A DNA stretch of 62,848 nucleotides. It comes from Candidatus Gallitreponema excrementavium (GTDB taxonomy: Bacteria > Spirochaetota > Spirochaetia > Treponematales > Treponemataceae). The notes beneath the pieces are model-generated. The model was not told where the DNA came from. It ran no database searches and saw only the letters and a list, made by a program, of their open reading frames with translations. The DNA is taken from NCBI GenBank assembly GCA_017694795.1, contig JADIMM010000108.1:1-62848 (forward strand), written 5' to 3'. A program made the position numbers and the translations under genes. Shown piece after piece: positions 35,250-45,200 of the stretch. The first letter of the stretch is position 1. Each line of letters starts with the position of its first letter.

Positions 35250-37574
35250 TCAATTATGATTATTAGCTACAGGTATGTTCCCGTATTTTCTTTTAAGTTC
35301 TTTTATCTTTTCCTCCGAGATAGGTTCTCCGGATTTCCGACCGCATCTGGGACAGGTCTCTCCTATGACTCCAACATAACCGCACAGAGGATCACGGTCT
35401 ACAGGATGGTTTATCGAACCGTACCCGATACCTGCATCATGCATACACCTTACTACGGATTCAAAGGCTTCGAGATTATTGGTGGTGTCCCCGTCAAGTT
35501 CTACATAACTTATATGCCCTGCATTTGTAAGTGCGTGATAGGGTGCTTCTTTGTTTATTTTGTCGTAGGCAGAGATGTTGTACCAAACCGGTATGTGGAA
35601 TGAATTTGTATAATAATCCCTGTCGGTTATTCCCGGAATAATGCCGAATCTTTTTTTGTCTATTTTTATAAACCTGCCGGAAAGACCTTCTGCAGGGGTT
35701 GCAAGAAGGCTGAAATTCAAGCCGCGCTTTGTACTTTCTTCGTCCAGGTATTTTCTCATCCAGCCTACAATTTCCAGGCCTTTTTTCTGCATCTCGTCAC
35801 TTTCCCCGTGGTGGTGTCCAAACAGGGCAGTAAGGGTTTCGGCGAGACCGATAAACCCGACGCTTAATGTTCCGTGTTTTAACACTTCGCCGACGGAGTC
35901 CTCAGGGCCGAGTTTGTCGCTGTCTATCCATACACCCTGTCCCATAAGGAAGGGAAAATTGTAAACGTGTTTTTTTGACTGGATTGCAAAACGGTCCAGT
36001 AACTGCCCGATCACCAAATCCATTTTTTCTTTCAGCAGGGAATAAAACTTTTCCTCGTTTTTTTCTGCCAGGATTCCCAGCCTTGGAAGGTTGATTGAGG
36101 TAAATGAAAGGTTTCCCCTTCCCGGAGCAATTTCCTGGTCCGGATCAAACACATTTCCCATAACCCTGGTTCTGCACCCCATATAAGCGATTTCGGTTTC
36201 CGGATGTCCCGGTTTGTAATACTGGAGATTAAAGGGGCTGTCAATAAAGCTGAAGTTTGGGAAAAGCCTTTTCGCACTCACCTTGCAGGACAGCTGGAAA
36301 AGATCGTAATTAGGTTCCCCTGGATTATAGTTGATTCCTTCCTTTACCCTGAAAATCTGAATTGGGAAAATAGGGGTTTCCCCCATTCCAAGGCCTGCGT
36401 CTGTGGCCAAGAGAATATTTCTTACAACCATTCTGCCTTCCGGTGAAGTGTCCATTCCATAGTTTATGGAGCTGAATGGTGTCTGTGCTCCTGCCCTTGA
36501 GTGCATTGTATTCAGGTTATGAATCAATGCTTCCATTGCCTGGTAAGTTGCCTTTTCAGTCTCCCTGTAGGCCTCTTTTACGGCAAATTTCTGGGCCTGG
36601 TCTATTATATCTTCAGGAATCCCTTTTTCCAGCAGGATTGCCTTTTCCTGCTGCAGATATCTGTCATCAGTTTCGATTCTGGGATAGACTGAGTCAATAG
36701 ACTCGATGTGGGATTCGACTTCCTTTAAATCCCCAAGGGTAATTCCCCCTTTGATTCCGTTTGATTTATCCGGTGTTGTATCCGGTTCCTGGCACGGGTA
36801 GAGTATTTCCAAAGCTTTGTACAGGTTGGAAATGTAATTTTTCTTGTAGGTTTTTTTTACCCCTGGTGCCAGGCCGTAATCAAAGTCTACAATGCTCTGG
36901 CCACCGTGCTGGTCATTCTGATTTGACTGAATTGCTATACAGGCCAAAGCGGAATAACTCTGGATGTCGTTTGGTTCCCTTAGAAAACCATGTCCAGTGG
37001 AAAAACCACCCTTGAACAGTTTTGAAAGCTGTATCTGACAGCAGGTGGTAGTCAGGGCGTAAAAATCAAAATCGTGGATATGAATGTCCCCGTTCCTGTG
37101 GGCTTCTGCCTGTTGGGGGGTAAGCAGATATTTTTCGTAGTAATCTTTTGCCGCTTCGCTGCCGTACTTAAGCATGGTTCCCATTGCGGTGTCGCCGTCT
37201 ATATTTGCATTATCCCGTTTCATATCACTGTCACCGGCGGCAACATTGGTCAGCTCGTCAAAAATTTTCATAAGGGCTGTATTCATTTCCCTTACCTTTG
37301 TCCGCTCTGCCCGGTAAATTATGTATTTTTTTGCAGAAAGAATGAAACCGCTTTTAATTAGTTCTTTTTCGACAATGTCCTGTATTTCCTCAATCTTTGG
37401 GGGTCTGTCACTGCATTGCTTTTCAAGTTCTTTTTGAACAGAATCTGCCAAAAGGGCTGCGTCCCTGGCATCTCCTTCCGAAGCGGCTTCAAGAGCCTTT
37501 AAAATCGCGGTGGCTATTTTATCACTGTCAAAGAGGACGACCCTTCCGTCCCTCTTTTCTACGCTTTTAATCAT
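35250..37574 (-). CDS. nrdD: Anaerobic ribonucleoside-triphosphate reductase large chain, lacking the glycyl-radical tail
   Basis: This 774-residue class III reductase chain reduces NTPs to dNTPs without oxygen. The N-terminal ATP-cone (KSVEKRDGRVVLFDSDKIAT, about 1-90) gives allosteric control. The catalytic barrel includes HIHDFDFYALTTTCCQ and YMGCRTRV. The end has the zinc-site remnant DPLCGYVGVIGETCPRCGRK, followed by a 28-residue charged tail that stops without the R-x-x-G-Y-L radical motif. That motif is encoded by the next gene. It is the first gene of the operon, controlled by two NrdR-like boxes. Confidence 0.95.
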   Translation of the reverse strand: MIKSVEKRDGRVVLFDSDKIATAILKALEAASEGDARDAALLADSVQKELEKQCSDRPPKIEEIQDIVEKELIKSGFILSAKKYIIYRAERTKVREMNTALMKIFDELTNVAAGDSDMKRDNANIDGDTAMGTMLKYGSEAAKDYYEKYLLTPQQAEAHRNGDIHIHDFDFYALTTTCCQIQLSKLFKGGFSTGHGFLREPNDIQSYSALACIAIQSNQNDQHGGQSIVDFDYGLAPGVKKTYKKNYISNLYKALEILYPCQEPDTTPDKSNGIKGGITLGDLKEVESHIESIDSVYPRIETDDRYLQQEKAILLEKGIPEDIIDQAQKFAVKEAYRETEKATYQAMEALIHNLNTMHSRAGAQTPFSSINYGMDTSPEGRMVVRNILLATDAGLGMGETPIFPIQIFRVKEGINYNPGEPNYDLFQLSCKVSAKRLFPNFSFIDSPFNLQYYKPGHPETEIAYMGCRTRVMGNVFDPDQEIAPGRGNLSFTSINLPRLGILAEKNEEKFYSLLKEKMDLVIGQLLDRFAIQSKKHVYNFPFLMGQGVWIDSDKLGPEDSVGEVLKHGTLSVGFIGLAETLTALFGHHHGESDEMQKKGLEIVGWMRKYLDEESTKRGLNFSLLATPAEGLSGRFIKIDKKRFGIIPGITDRDYYTNSFHIPVWYNISAYDKINKEAPYHALTNAGHISYVELDGDTTNNLEAFESVVRCMHDAGIGYGSINHPVDRDPLCGYVGVIGETCPRCGRKSGEPISEEKIKELKRKYGNIPVANNHN

Positions 37575-37578
37575 TAAT

Positions 37579-37633
37579 ATACCTCAAATAGTGTAGTCAT
37601 GAGGATAATAGCACTATATATAGTGGGAGTCAA
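37579..37633 (-). promoter_or_regulatory. nrd operon promoter with two NrdR-like boxes
   Basis: On the minus strand TTGACT (37628-37633), a 17-bp spacer and TATTAT (37605-37610). The spacer contains the palindrome CACTATATATAGTG (37612-37625), matching the NrdR box. A weaker box, ACACTATTTGAGGT, lies at 37579-37594. Their centres are 32 bp apart, three helical turns, as is usual for tandem NrdR sites. NrdR is the nucleotide-sensing repressor of ribonucleotide reductase genes. Confidence 0.85.
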
Positions 37634-37722
37634 CTGCTTTAAGCAAAAAACTGGAGGAAATTTTTCTGTGGAAAAGACCTGGGAAAGGGGCTTTTTATTG
37701 TTAAGGACCTAAAACCCGGTTA

Positions 37723-38715
37723 TTATTCCCGGGGATTATCTTTATTTTCCAAAAGAATATATTCCCACACCCGGTCGTCTTCCTGTCCCAGCCGCCAGAA
37801 AGCAGCGTTTTTTACACCAAGGGACTGGTACAATGATAGCCGGTTTAGAGTTGTTATTGCATTGTCAAAGTAAACGGAAATATTTACCGTTTCCTGGTAA
37901 TCAAAGTGTCCCACTCCCTGGGATTCTTTAAAGGCTTCCGGCGGGATTTCTTTCTCTGCTATCAGGTCTTGGAGGGTAGAGTACTTTAAAGCCCTGGAAG
38001 TGGACTTGTCGGCCCAGGCCCTGCCGTAAAAGGGCAGTCCCATTATTAATTTTGAAGAACTGATGTATCTGAGGGCGTAAAGTGCAACCGATTTTGACCA
38101 GGGAAACGAAGCTACAGGTCCGGGACGGCTTCCGCTCCAGTGTTCGTCATAGGCCATAATTATTATGCGGTCTGCAATCCGGGAAAGTTCTTTGTAGTCA
38201 TAGGCGTCATTTTTCAGTCTTTTTGTGCGGGCGGGTACAGCCACGCTTAATGTCTTGTTGCCTATGCCGTCTTTGAGAATTTCCAGAAAATTTAAAAAAT
38301 TTTCAGAATCCCTGGAAGTAACGGATTCAAAATCTATCTGGAGACCGTCAAAATCATTCATGGCATAAAGAATTTCTTCAATAAATCTGTCCCTTACTCC
38401 ATAATCCGGGTTAAGAATAAAATGACTTAATCCGTAATTTCCGCTTACTTCTGCCACAACAAGATGAATTTTTGCAGGTGAATTTGCAAGTTTGTCCCGA
38501 TCAGGAACCCCCACAAGATTACCGTATCTGCCGATACCTGCTCCAAAGTATCCTATGTCGGTTACTGGCAAATCAGGGGTGTAAAATCTTTCTTCTCCGT
38601 CCATAAGATAGGCCCAGACTTCTGTTAATCCGACATATTTGGGCTGGGAAGCCCATACCAGGGCAAGGGGACACAGACAAAGAATTAAAACTGTCCTCTT
38701 AATTCTAAAAATCAT
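37723..38715 (-). CDS. Secreted glycoside hydrolase family 18-like protein
   Basis: This 330-residue protein has a signal peptide (TVLILCLCPLALVWA) and a TIM barrel of the chitinase-like GH18 family. The key strand is DFDGLQIDFESV, with the catalytic Glu at its end and the conserved Asp two residues earlier. RIIIMAYDEHWSGSRPG and LIMGLPFYGRAW are further GH18 barrel motifs, also seen in YaaH-like peptidoglycan enzymes. The ATG at 38715 is chosen for its signal peptide and upstream AAAGGA; an earlier in-frame ATG would precede the ribosome-binding site. It lies 35 bp after the patatin gene on the same strand. Confidence 0.88.
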   Translation of the reverse strand: MIFRIKRTVLILCLCPLALVWASQPKYVGLTEVWAYLMDGEERFYTPDLPVTDIGYFGAGIGRYGNLVGVPDRDKLANSPAKIHLVVAEVSGNYGLSHFILNPDYGVRDRFIEEILYAMNDFDGLQIDFESVTSRDSENFLNFLEILKDGIGNKTLSVAVPARTKRLKNDAYDYKELSRIADRIIIMAYDEHWSGSRPGPVASFPWSKSVALYALRYISSSKLIMGLPFYGRAWADKSTSRALKYSTLQDLIAEKEIPPEAFKESQGVGHFDYQETVNISVYFDNAITTLNRLSLYQSLGVKNAAFWRLGQEDDRVWEYILLENKDNPRE

Positions 38716-38750
38716 GGTGTTATTTCCTTTTTGGATGAATTTCATCTTGT

Positions 38751-39632
38751 TCAATTTTGCAAAGCTCCGTTATTTTGCTCCAGAAAGTTTTTCAGGTTTT
38801 TTTCTTTTGAGCAGGCTTGTTCATATCCTTCCCGGTATAAAGATTCCAGCTTTTTTACGTTTTTTGTCAGTCTTCCTACAGGTATTTCTCCGGAAGGTCT
38901 GTATACAAAGGCCCTTCCTTCTGCTTCCAGCCGGGCTATTTTTTCCAGGGTTCCGTTGTATTTTATGTGCCTGTTTTCACTGGCGGAAATCAGGGCAGGA
39001 TATTTTGAATACAAAAGTTTAAGTAGTCTTTTTTCCGTCTTTGACAGCGGGGGCTTAACATAACCTTTTTCCCTTGTCAGAATAATAACATGCTTTGTAT
39101 GTCCCTGGGATTCAGCCTTTTCCAAGGGGATTGAATCGGAGATTCCTCCGTCAAACCAGATTCTGCCTTTGTATTTTACCGGCTTTCCTATAATTGGCAG
39201 GGATGAAGAAGCCCTTAGCCATTGGATGGCTTCTTCCGGGGTGGAGGGGCTAAAATATCCGGGGGTTCCGGTTTGTGAATCAGTTACCGTTATGTAAAAT
39301 TTTCTTTCCGGATTCTGGTTGTTAAAAAAATTGTACCAGTCTATAGGTTCCCGCCTTGGAATCTTATTAAAGATGTAATCAAAGCCAAAGAATGTGGCTT
39401 CCCTTAAAAAAGCTGCAATTCCAGAGTATCCGGGGTTTTTTACATAATTTATATTAACTCTTCTGGCTCTGTCAAATTGCTTTGAAATATAGGAAAGACC
39501 GTGGCAGGCCCCGGCACTGACGCCGTAAACATTATTAAAATAGAGGTTTCTTTGTATAAAAAAATCAAGGACTCCTGCGGAAAACAATCCCCGCATTCCT
39601 CCCCCTTCAATGATAAGGGAAACTCTGCTCAT
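38751..39632 (-). CDS. Patatin-like phospholipase
   Basis: This 293-residue esterase of the patatin/RssA group has an oxyanion hole GGGMRGLFSAGVLDFF, nucleophile serine in YGVSAGACHGL (G-x-S-x-G) and catalytic Asp in FDGGISDSIP. There is no signal peptide, so it is probably cytosolic or membrane-associated. It likely hydrolyses acyl chains of phospholipids. It is followed by the GH18-like gene, with which it may form an operon. Confidence 0.92.
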   Translation of the reverse strand: MSRVSLIIEGGGMRGLFSAGVLDFFIQRNLYFNNVYGVSAGACHGLSYISKQFDRARRVNINYVKNPGYSGIAAFLREATFFGFDYIFNKIPRREPIDWYNFFNNQNPERKFYITVTDSQTGTPGYFSPSTPEEAIQWLRASSSLPIIGKPVKYKGRIWFDGGISDSIPLEKAESQGHTKHVIILTREKGYVKPPLSKTEKRLLKLLYSKYPALISASENRHIKYNGTLEKIARLEAEGRAFVYRPSGEIPVGRLTKNVKKLESLYREGYEQACSKEKNLKNFLEQNNGALQN

Positions 39633-39739
39633 AGGGGAATTCTACCACATTTTTTAACTTTATGCCCGGGATTTTTCTCCTTATTATCCCCGTTTTAAGT
39701 TGGAAAAAATCCCGGGCTCCGTTTTTCAGGTTTGGTTAA

Positions 39740-40273
39740 TCAGTAATTTGAATCTGCGTAACCAAGCCAGCCGCCGGACTGAATCAATGCCTTGTCAAAG
39801 CCCTTAAGAGTGAAAATGTAGCTCTTTGAAAGGGACCCTGCTATAAGCTTGAGTTTTCCGGTTTCATCATCGTTTATGGTTATTTTTGCTTCTGTATCTT
39901 TACCGCCGAAAGTCCTGAAAATTTCATCAATTTCCGACTCCTTCATGTTTACTGCTAGCATCCCGCAGTTGTACATATTTTGCCGGAAAATTCTGGCAAA
40001 ATTTACCGCAAATACTGCATTTATATTGTTTACCTCCAGGGCCCAGGGTGCGTGTTCCCTGGAAGAACCGCAACCGAAATTCTCCCTGGTGATTATTACA
40101 CTTTTTCCCGGAATATCTTCCTTTGGATTAAATCCCTCCATCTTTAAATCTTCAAGAAGATAGGGTTTTAAGGCCTCTTTTGTAATTTCCGTTAAATATT
40201 TTGCCGGAATTATTTCGTCTGTATTAATATCCGATCTGTCAAGAAAAAGCACTTTTCCGCCGAATTGTTTCAT
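39740..40273 (-). CDS. leuD: 3-isopropylmalate dehydratase small subunit
   Basis: This 177-residue swivel-domain subunit pairs with LeuC to isomerise 2- and 3-isopropylmalate in leucine synthesis. The conserved GCGSSREHAPWALEVNNINA substrate-binding block and NMYNCGMLAV are present. It belongs to the short LeuD / HacB subgroup common in anaerobes and archaea, which may also act on similar hydroxy-acids. It starts 12 bp after the leuC stop. Confidence 0.93.
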   Translation of the reverse strand: MKQFGGKVLFLDRSDINTDEIIPAKYLTEITKEALKPYLLEDLKMEGFNPKEDIPGKSVIITRENFGCGSSREHAPWALEVNNINAVFAVNFARIFRQNMYNCGMLAVNMKESEIDEIFRTFGGKDTEAKITINDDETGKLKLIAGSLSKSYIFTLKGFDKALIQSGGWLGYADSNY

Positions 40274-40285
40274 CTTAGTTTCCCC

Positions 40286-41575
40286 TTATTTTTTGAAAAG
40301 TATTGAATTGGTGATGGAACCTTTTACCGCTGTTGCAGCAGCTGTGGCCGGGCTCATTAGATGAACCATTCCCCCTTTTCCCATTCTTCCGTTAAAGTTT
40401 CTGTTTGTTGTGGAAGCACATACTTCCCCTTCTGCCAGTACACCGTTGCTCATTCCCAGGCAGGCTCCGCAGGTGGGGTTTGTAACACAGAATCCTGCAT
40501 CCATAAAGATTTTTATGATTCCTTCTTCCAATGCCTTTGAATAAACAGCCGGTGTTGCAGGAGCCAGAATTCCCCGGACCCCGTCGGCTATGTGGTTGCC
40601 TTTCAGAACCTTTGCGGCTTCCCTCAGGTCTTCGATACGGCCGTTTGTACAGGAACCGATATAAACCTGGTCAACCTTTGTGCCTTCCATTTCCCGTACC
40701 GTTTTGACCTGGTCCGGTTTGTACCCGAATGTGGAAAGAGGTTCCAGTCCCGATAAATCCCATTTGTAAACTGTTTCGTATTGGGCATCAGGGTCGGATT
40801 TCCACTGGGAATAAGCCTCCAACGCAGCTTCTTTAGAGGAAAATTCGTCTTTGATAAAGGTCCAAAGGTATTCTACCGTAACCATGTCCGGGGCACAGAT
40901 TCCGCTGGTTGCACCGGCTTCTACAGCCATGTTACAGATTGTCATTCTGCCTTCCATGGAAAGGGAATCGATTACGGGACCGGAAAATTCCATGACTTTG
41001 TCAGTGGCACCGTTTACTCCGATTTTGTTTATTATGTGAAGAATTACATCTTTTGCGTAAACCCCTTCCGGGAGTTTTCCCGAAAGCTCGAATTTAATTG
41101 TAGAGGGAGCCCTGAACGAGCAGACCCCTTTAAGGATTCCTACTTCCAAGTCTGTTGTTCCTACTCCCGCAGCAAAAGCCCCGAAAGCCCCGTGGGTGCA
41201 TGTATGGCTGTCTCCCATAATTACCGTAAATCCGGGCCGAACAAAGCCTTTTTCGGGAAATATTGCATGACAGACACCGTTGCTTCCGATGTCAAAAAAG
41301 TCCTTTATTTTGTTTCTTCTTGCCCAGTCCCGGAGGATTTTGCCCTGCAAGGCGGTTTTTGAGTCCTTTGCCGGGGTAACATGGTCAATTACTGCTTTTA
41401 TTTTTGAAGGGTCGAATACCCTGTCGCAGTTTTTTGACTGTAAATCTGTTATAGCTGTAGGTGTTGTAATTTCATGGCAGAATACCCTGTCCAGCTTTAA
41501 AACCCAGGTATCTGAAAAGGGCTGGTCCACTTTGTGGGAATCAAAAATCTTTTGTGCTATTGTTCTTCCCGGCAT
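40286..41575 (-). CDS. leuC: 3-isopropylmalate dehydratase large subunit
   Basis: This 429-residue aconitase-family subunit carries a 4Fe-4S cluster bound by Cys in YIGSCTNGRIEDL and in NPTCGACLGMSNG. The DSHTCTHGAFGAFAAGVGTT block is the active-site region. The length is that of the short LeuC2/HacA class. Upstream of the ATG there is AGGAGAAAAAAA. The pair leuC-leuD stands alone here, with no leuA or leuB next to it. Confidence 0.94.
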   Translation of the reverse strand: MPGRTIAQKIFDSHKVDQPFSDTWVLKLDRVFCHEITTPTAITDLQSKNCDRVFDPSKIKAVIDHVTPAKDSKTALQGKILRDWARRNKIKDFFDIGSNGVCHAIFPEKGFVRPGFTVIMGDSHTCTHGAFGAFAAGVGTTDLEVGILKGVCSFRAPSTIKFELSGKLPEGVYAKDVILHIINKIGVNGATDKVMEFSGPVIDSLSMEGRMTICNMAVEAGATSGICAPDMVTVEYLWTFIKDEFSSKEAALEAYSQWKSDPDAQYETVYKWDLSGLEPLSTFGYKPDQVKTVREMEGTKVDQVYIGSCTNGRIEDLREAAKVLKGNHIADGVRGILAPATPAVYSKALEEGIIKIFMDAGFCVTNPTCGACLGMSNGVLAEGEVCASTTNRNFNGRMGKGGMVHLMSPATAAATAVKGSITNSILFKK

Positions 41576-41761
41576 TTTTTTCTCCTGTCTTAATAAATAA
41601 TCCTTGGTAGAATTATTCTTTAATTATATTCAAGTTATTTTAGTATAGATTAATAAATCCTCTGTGTCAATAATACATATTTTAGAACAACCGGGTTGTT
41701 TTGCTACATAGGATTTGACCGGAATTTGTGTAAAAAATTCCACTTTTGGGGAAAAATAGAG

Positions 41762-41804
41762 TATAATATACCTATATTGATTTTGCCGGGGGAATTCCTC
41801 CGGC
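41762..41804 (+). promoter_or_regulatory. hpf -10 box and leader hairpin
   Basis: TATAAT (41762-41767) lies in a good context without a clear -35 box. A hairpin (GCCGG and CCGGC around GGAATTCC, 41785-41804) ends just before the AGGAGG ribosome-binding site at 41806 and could modulate translation. Confidence 0.55.
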
Positions 41805-41819
41805 CAGGAGGATTTATTT

Positions 41820-42107
41820 ATGGAAATTTCAATAAAAGCATTAAAGTTTGAACTGGACGAAAAGGACCGGGAATATTGCGAAAAAAAACTGGAAAGAATT
41901 AGATATGCCGAGGATTTGATTGTTGATTTGGTTGCTTCCATTAAGTTTGACAAACAGTATACTGTGGATACTACAGTGAATTTCCGCTGGGGAACACAGG
42001 CCCATGTTTCCGGAGTAGATTATGATTTAAAGGCCGCTTTCAATAAGATGATGGATGTTCTTGACCAGAAGGTAAAAAAAGAAAAGGACAAGATACAGGA
42101 AAGGTAA
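41820..42107 (+). CDS. hpf: Ribosome hibernation promoting factor, short form
   Basis: This 95-residue protein of the HPF/YfiA family binds the small subunit in stationary phase to stabilise idle ribosomes. It shows the beta-alpha-beta-beta-beta-alpha pattern from EISIKALKFELDEKDREYCE to DYDLKAAFNKMMDVLDQKVK, the latter being the conserved basic helix. It lacks the C-terminal dimerisation domain of long HPF. AGGAGG lies 8 bp upstream. It is a single-gene unit with a terminator behind it. Confidence 0.93.
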   Translation: MEISIKALKFELDEKDREYCEKKLERIRYAEDLIVDLVASIKFDKQYTVDTTVNFRWGTQAHVSGVDYDLKAAFNKMMDVLDQKVKKEKDKIQER

Positions 42108-42144
42108 GGACCGTAGCTTTTATAAAAGTTTTAGGTAAAAAAGG

Positions 42145-42204
42145 GCTGCCTCCGGGATTTCAAGAAGAATTCAATCTTGTACCCCCGGGAGGCGGCTTTT
42201 TTTA
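42145..42204. terminator. Bidirectional terminator between hpf and TPR gene
   Basis: GCTGCCTCCGGG pairs with CCCGGGAGGCGGC around a loop of about 27 nt and is followed by TTTTTTT on the plus strand. The minus strand reads CCCTTTTTT on the other side, so it can serve both convergent genes. Confidence 0.88.
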
Positions 42205-45200
42205 TACCAGTTTGTCCATAACCTTGTCCACTTGCTTTTCCAGAGCCGTTGCCAGTACATTATCCGCCAGGGAACGGGTCAGGTTTTTCATGTAAGTCAG
42301 GGTATCCCGGATTTTTTCGCTGCTTATGTTTTCTTCGGTTCCTTTATTTTCTGTTCCGTCGGTTATATTTTCCGCAGCTTTTGTAAGGCCTTGTTTTCCC
42401 GAAAGTTTGTCAATAAGGTATTCCATTTTTACCCTTGCATTACTTTCCAGAAACTGGGATCTCTTTTCTTTGGGAAGGTTGTTTACAAGCTCCCTGAGAA
42501 AAAGGAGTAATCCCAGGGTTTGTGTTCTTATTTTTATTCTGTAGTTTTCCCTTTCCTGTTTAATCCATTCTTTTTCAGAATCCTGGTCGTTTTCAAGGTC
42601 TGTCTCCGGGGCATTTGTTCCGTTTTTTTCTTCCTCCGTATCTTCTTCGTCTGTTAGGGACAGGGATATTCCGGACGGCTCGTCAAGGTCATCTTCTGAA
42701 ATTCCGGAATCGTCGAATAAGTAATCGTCGTTAAGGGTAAAATCCTCATCATCGTGGAATTCCACGGGTTTAAAGTTTTCATCGGAATTACCGGAAGAAT
42801 TTTCCTCCAGGGAATCTTGCCCAGATGTAGAGTCTGTGTCCTGGGGGGTGTCGTCTTGGAGGTTTAGGATTTCGCCGTCAGTGTCCGGGCCTTTTTCATC
42901 CTCAAACAAAACTTCTTCCAGTTCGTCAAAAATTGAATCCCCGCCATCCAGGTCTGTTTCAGTTTCAGAATCTTCTTCTACGGTTTTTTCTGGCTCATTT
43001 TCTTCTGCTTCTTCCTGTGAATCCCCGTCTTCAGGAAGTTCTTCAAGGAAAGAAAGGTCATCGCCATCTTCTTCTTCGGAAAGTTCTTCTAATTCCCCTT
43101 CGGTTCCGGGGGCTTTTTCCGGCGTTGTATCCATGGAGCCGGTTTCATTTTCCGGCTCTTCAGTATTTCCGAAAGGATCTTCTTCGAGGAATTCTTCCTG
43201 TTCTGTTGTTTCCGGTATAGTTTCACTTACAGGAGGCACAGTTGGTTCCTTATCCACTGTTCCGGAAGATACCGGTATAAACCCGGGTATTTGTTGTACC
43301 TGAGGGTATAGGGGAGGATAGGGGGGCTGCTGCAATGCAGTTGGCTCCGGTTCATTATTTTTATCATTGTATTTATTTTTTTTCTGTTTTATGGTTTCGT
43401 CGTCAGGAAGCTCTTCCAGTTCTTCTTCTTCGGTGAAAATATCCAGATCGCCTTCATAGTCATAGGGTTTTTCCATTTCACTTTGATTTGAACCGGCTTT
43501 GTCCAAGGGTTCTTCCTCGTCAAGAAAAATGTCTTCCGGAAATTCATCATCGTCCAGGTTTTCGTCCGTATCGAAAAGAAGCATCATTTCCTCTTCTTTT
43601 TCATCCGGTGCTGTTTCCAGGGGTTCCGGTTCCGTTATTGGGAGTGTTTCAGGAATTTCTTCTTCAAAACTGCCGGAAATATCAAGGAGTTCCTTAAGTT
43701 TGGAGATATTTCTGTCCACTGCTGTTCCGTCTGGTGTTTTATATTGCCGCAAAACATTTTCATACATCTCCAATGAAGTCCGCAATTCACCTAAATCAGC
43801 AGAATTGCCCCTTGTTCCCTGAAGGTTTACCAGTTCATCTGCCAAAATCAGTGCCTGGCTGCTTTTTCCCCTTTCCTGGTAAAGCCTGGATACAGCTGCC
43901 AATGCCTGGGTATTTCCTGTATCCAAGCGGAGAATCTTTTCGTAAGTTTTAAGGGCTTGATCGGGTTTGTTTTTTTCTTCAAGTATTTTTGCAAATAAAA
44001 AGTAGGCATCTATGTCCTTTGGGCGTTCTGCCAGGTAAGTTTTCAGGTATTGGGAGGCCTCCTTATAATTCTGCATTTTGTACAGTATTTCTGCAACTTC
44101 ATACATAAACTGGACTTCGGAAGGTGCCAGGGAAAGAATTCTTTTAAAGCACTTTTGGGCGGTGTTAAGGTTTCCTGTTTTTATATAAAGTTGTGCCAGG
44201 GTTTTAAGGGCCGGAATATTTTTCCTGTCTTTTTCAAGAATTGAAAGCAGGGCTGTCCTTGCTTCAGGATAGTCTTCGGTTTTAAGGTATAGTTTCCCCA
44301 TGGCAAGGAGAACTTCCTGGTTTTGTGGAAACAATTTGTTTACTCTTTTCAGTTCTTTTAGGGCCCTTTCATATTCCAGCTGGTCTTCCAACAGGGATTC
44401 AAGGCTTAAAACGGCAGGAATAAATGACGGGTCAATACTTATGGCCTTTTGGTAAAGGGCGATTGCCTGATCCGGCTTATTAGCACTTAAAAGTAACCGG
44501 CCTTTTCTGGTCAGGGCTTCCACATTTTCCGGAGTGTGCAGCAGTATTTGTGTCCACTGGGCCAGGGCGGCATCTTTCATTTCCAGTGTTTCGTAAACAT
44601 TGGCAAGGCTTTTCATTGCATCAAACCAACCTGGTTTTGTTTTAAGGGCAGCCTGATACTCAGCAATAGCTTCCTTGTAGCGCTTTAATGCTTCAAGGCT
44701 TATTCCAAGGTTATAATGAAGAATGGGGTGGTTGGGATCTACTGTCAGGCCCTGCTGGTATGCCTTTATTGCCAGATCATGATTGTCTGATAATGCCCTT
44801 ATTTTTCCCAGGTGGTTATAAGCCAGCACATCCTTAGGATTTTGTTCGATAACAGTTACAAAGCAGTCTGCTGCAGCGTCATAGGCTTCCATTTCCTTGT
44901 ACGTGCTTCCCAAGTTATAATAAATTTCTGCTGTTTTGATTCCTTTGGACAGGGCTGTATTTAGTATTTCGATTGATTCCTTGTACCGTTTTAACCTTCG
45001 GTAAATAATCCCCATGTTGTTCAGGGCGTCTACATTTTCCGGTTCTATTTTTATTATCTGTTTGTAAACATCCAGGGAAGAATTAATTTCATTTGACTTG
45101 AGGTAAATCGAACCCAGAAAAGATAAAAGTTCTGTGTTCTCAGGATTTAGGGCCAGCTTTGATTTTATCATTTTTTCGGCAGCTGAATAATCGTGGGCTA

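Noticed and set aside
42836..43303. Ser-rich 155-codon plus-strand frame
   Set aside because: It is the antisense of the Glu/Asp-rich stretch of the TPR gene (GAA/GAG codons read as TTC/CTC-type Ser and Phe frames).
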